A program made the position numbers and the translations under genes. The notes beneath the pieces were generated by a model. That model ran no database searches. It was not told the DNA's origin and was given only the letters and a program-made list of their open reading frames with translations. A DNA stretch of 8,177 nt from Gammaproteobacteria bacterium. GTDB lineage: Bacteria; Pseudomonadota; Gammaproteobacteria; Steroidobacterales; JABDKV01. Positions 7,465 through 8,177 of the stretch are shown piece by piece. The stretch lies in assembly GCA_029862285.1 (NCBI GenBank), contig JAOTXR010000076.1, positions 1 to 8,177 on the forward strand, read 5' to 3'. Positions within the stretch are counted from its first letter, which is position 1, and every line of letters begins with the position of its first letter.

Positions 7465-7625
7465 CAAAGCGAAAAAGTATGGCATGCATTAAGACAAATA
7501 CATCGAGAGCCAGCCGACATCTCGCACGAACGTGTACTGCGTCACATTCAAGTTAGTGATCGAGCACTATTCTTGTGCCTGTGTCGGGGCGCACCCGGCA
7601 CGTTTTGTTAAATGAGGATTTAGTA
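7450..7625 (+). other. 176-nt gap before the channel gene, rich in inverted repeats
   Basis: This is the only gap longer than about 20 nt in the operon. Besides the hairpin at its left end it contains CGAGA/TCTCG (7504-7508 and 7520-7524), the palindrome CACGAACGTG (7525-7534) and a weak terminator-like stem at 7575-7609. A TATTCT at 7570-7575 could be a -10 element, but there is no good -35 partner. The channel gene therefore may have its own promoter or be attenuated relative to the upstream genes; the sequence does not decide. Confidence 0.5.
7575..7609 (+). terminator. Weak terminator- or attenuator-like hairpin upstream of the channel gene
   Basis: GTGCC (7575-7579) pairs with GGCAC (7597-7601), with a possible inner GTG/CAC extension, and is followed at once by GTTTTGTT (7602-7609). 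The stem is short and interrupted, so termination, if any, should be partial. It lies only 16 nt before the channel start codon, close enough for leader-type control. Confidence 0.28.
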
Positions 7626-8177
7626 ATGGATTTCTTCTATTCCGTCGTAGGCTTTTTCACATCGGGCGGCGCTTTCATGTATCCGATATTGATTGTTTTT
7701 GCGGTAGGAGTTGCAATTGCAGTTGAACGCTACGTGACGCTGACGAAAGTTACGCGCAAGAACCAGGCGGTCTGGAATGAAGTACAACCGCTGCTCGCCA
7801 ACGGTGATTTCGACGAAGTTCGGGAAAGGACCGGCAGGGACGAGTCTACAATTTCCCAGGTCCTGAACATGGGCCTCGCTCTGCAGGGTGCTGTACGCCG
7901 TCGTGATGATATAGAAATCGCGATGGAGGAGAGCATGATGGAGATTGTTCCGCGTCTCGAGAAACGCACACCCTACGTTGCCTTGGCGTCGAGTATCGCC
8001 ACGCTGCTTGGTTTGCTCGGTACGATCATGGGGCTGATTCAGGCTTTCACCGCTGTTGCGAATGCAAATCCGGCGGAGAAGGCCGATCTGCTGTCTGCCA
8101 GTATTTCAGTTGCGATGAATACGACCGCGTTCGGACTCATGGTTGCGATACCGCTGCTCATTACACACGCGATACTG
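7626..8177 (+). CDS. MotA/TolQ/ExbB-family proton channel subunit (AglR/ExbB-like), C terminus beyond the window
   Basis: The ATG at 7626 has GAGGA at 7614-7618 as ribosome binding site, and 184 codons are open to the window edge. The protein has the ExbB/TolQ plan. Membrane segment 1 is at about 17-36 (AFMYPILIVFAVG...AVERY), followed by a cytoplasmic helical domain (about 40-115). Segment 2 is at about 118-141, containing L-L-G-L-L-G-T133-I-M-G-L-I-Q-A-F, and segment 3 at about 158-183, containing M-N-T-T167-A-F-G-L-M-V-A-I-P. T133 and T167 match the conserved pore threonines of ExbB (T148 and T181 in E. coli). The position matching ExbB E176 is V162 here. In the family, five such subunits surround a dimer of ExbD/TolR and couple proton flow to force on periplasmic partners; ExbD/TolR-type genes are expected just downstream. 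Context with TPR lipoproteins favours an Agl-Glt-like or TonB2-like assignment over classical TolQ, whose usual neighbours (ybgC, tolR, tolA, tolB, pal) are absent from the visible part. Confidence 0.95.
   Translation, partial: MDFFYSVVGFFTSGGAFMYPILIVFAVGVAIAVERYVTLTKVTRKNQAVWNEVQPLLANGDFDEVRERTGRDESTISQVLNMGLALQGAVRRRDDIEIAMEESMMEIVPRLEKRTPYVALASSIATLLGLLGTIMGLIQAFTAVANANPAEKADLLSASISVAMNTTAFGLMVAIPLLITHAIL

Noticed and set aside
7626..8177. Assignment of the channel gene as classical tolQ
   Set aside because: No ybgC upstream, the neighbouring genes are TPR scaffold genes, and the third membrane segment has I-S-V-A-M-N-T-T-A-F-G-L in place of the E-A-L-I-A-T pattern of TolQ/ExbB.

Overview
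The window looks like chromosomal DNA of a free-living gammaproteobacterium. The base composition appears moderately GC-rich (judged by eye, not computed). Two gene types support this: a membrane-anchored protein of the 'FKELRRR..FRVV / SIAV' type, common in marine and soil Gammaproteobacteria, and a gene set built from TPR lipoproteins plus an ExbB/TolQ-type proton channel. I cannot name the genus. No mobile element, CRISPR array, tRNA or rRNA is visible.

Layout. Positions 1-421 (minus strand) hold the first 140 codons of an inner-membrane protein with three membrane segments, ending where a TolB-like 'SIAVLPF' domain would begin. Positions 422-927 are a divergent intergenic region with no convincing gene and a few small dyads. 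From 928 all genes lie on the plus strand and read as an operon: a small secreted coiled-coil/beta protein (928-1458), a 627-residue exported TPR/coiled-coil protein (1462-3345), a 1033-residue TPR lipoprotein (3342-6443, GTG start inside the previous stop), a 216-residue TPR lipoprotein (6461-7111) and a 112-residue exported protein (7111-7449). These are joined by overlaps or gaps of at most 17 nt. A 176-nt gap containing hairpins then separates them from an ExbB/TolQ-like gene (7626 to the window end, incomplete).

How they may work together. All five upstream products carry export signals, and two are lipoproteins whose +2 residue predicts outer-membrane sorting. The sixth is the inner-membrane channel subunit of a proton-driven motor. 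The set therefore looks like an envelope-spanning complex in which proton flow through an ExbB/TolQ-type channel acts on a large periplasmic and outer-membrane TPR scaffold. The closest concept I know is the Agl-Glt core of Myxococcus gliding motility (AglR/Q/S channel with GltD/GltE-like TPR proteins), for which gammaproteobacterial relatives with no defined role have been described; the TonB2/TtpC systems of Vibrio are a second comparison. I expect ExbD/TolR-like genes and a TonB- or AgmX/GltG-like protein just beyond the right edge. What the gammaproteobacterial version does is, to my knowledge, not established. This cluster is the best candidate for an under-described system in the window.
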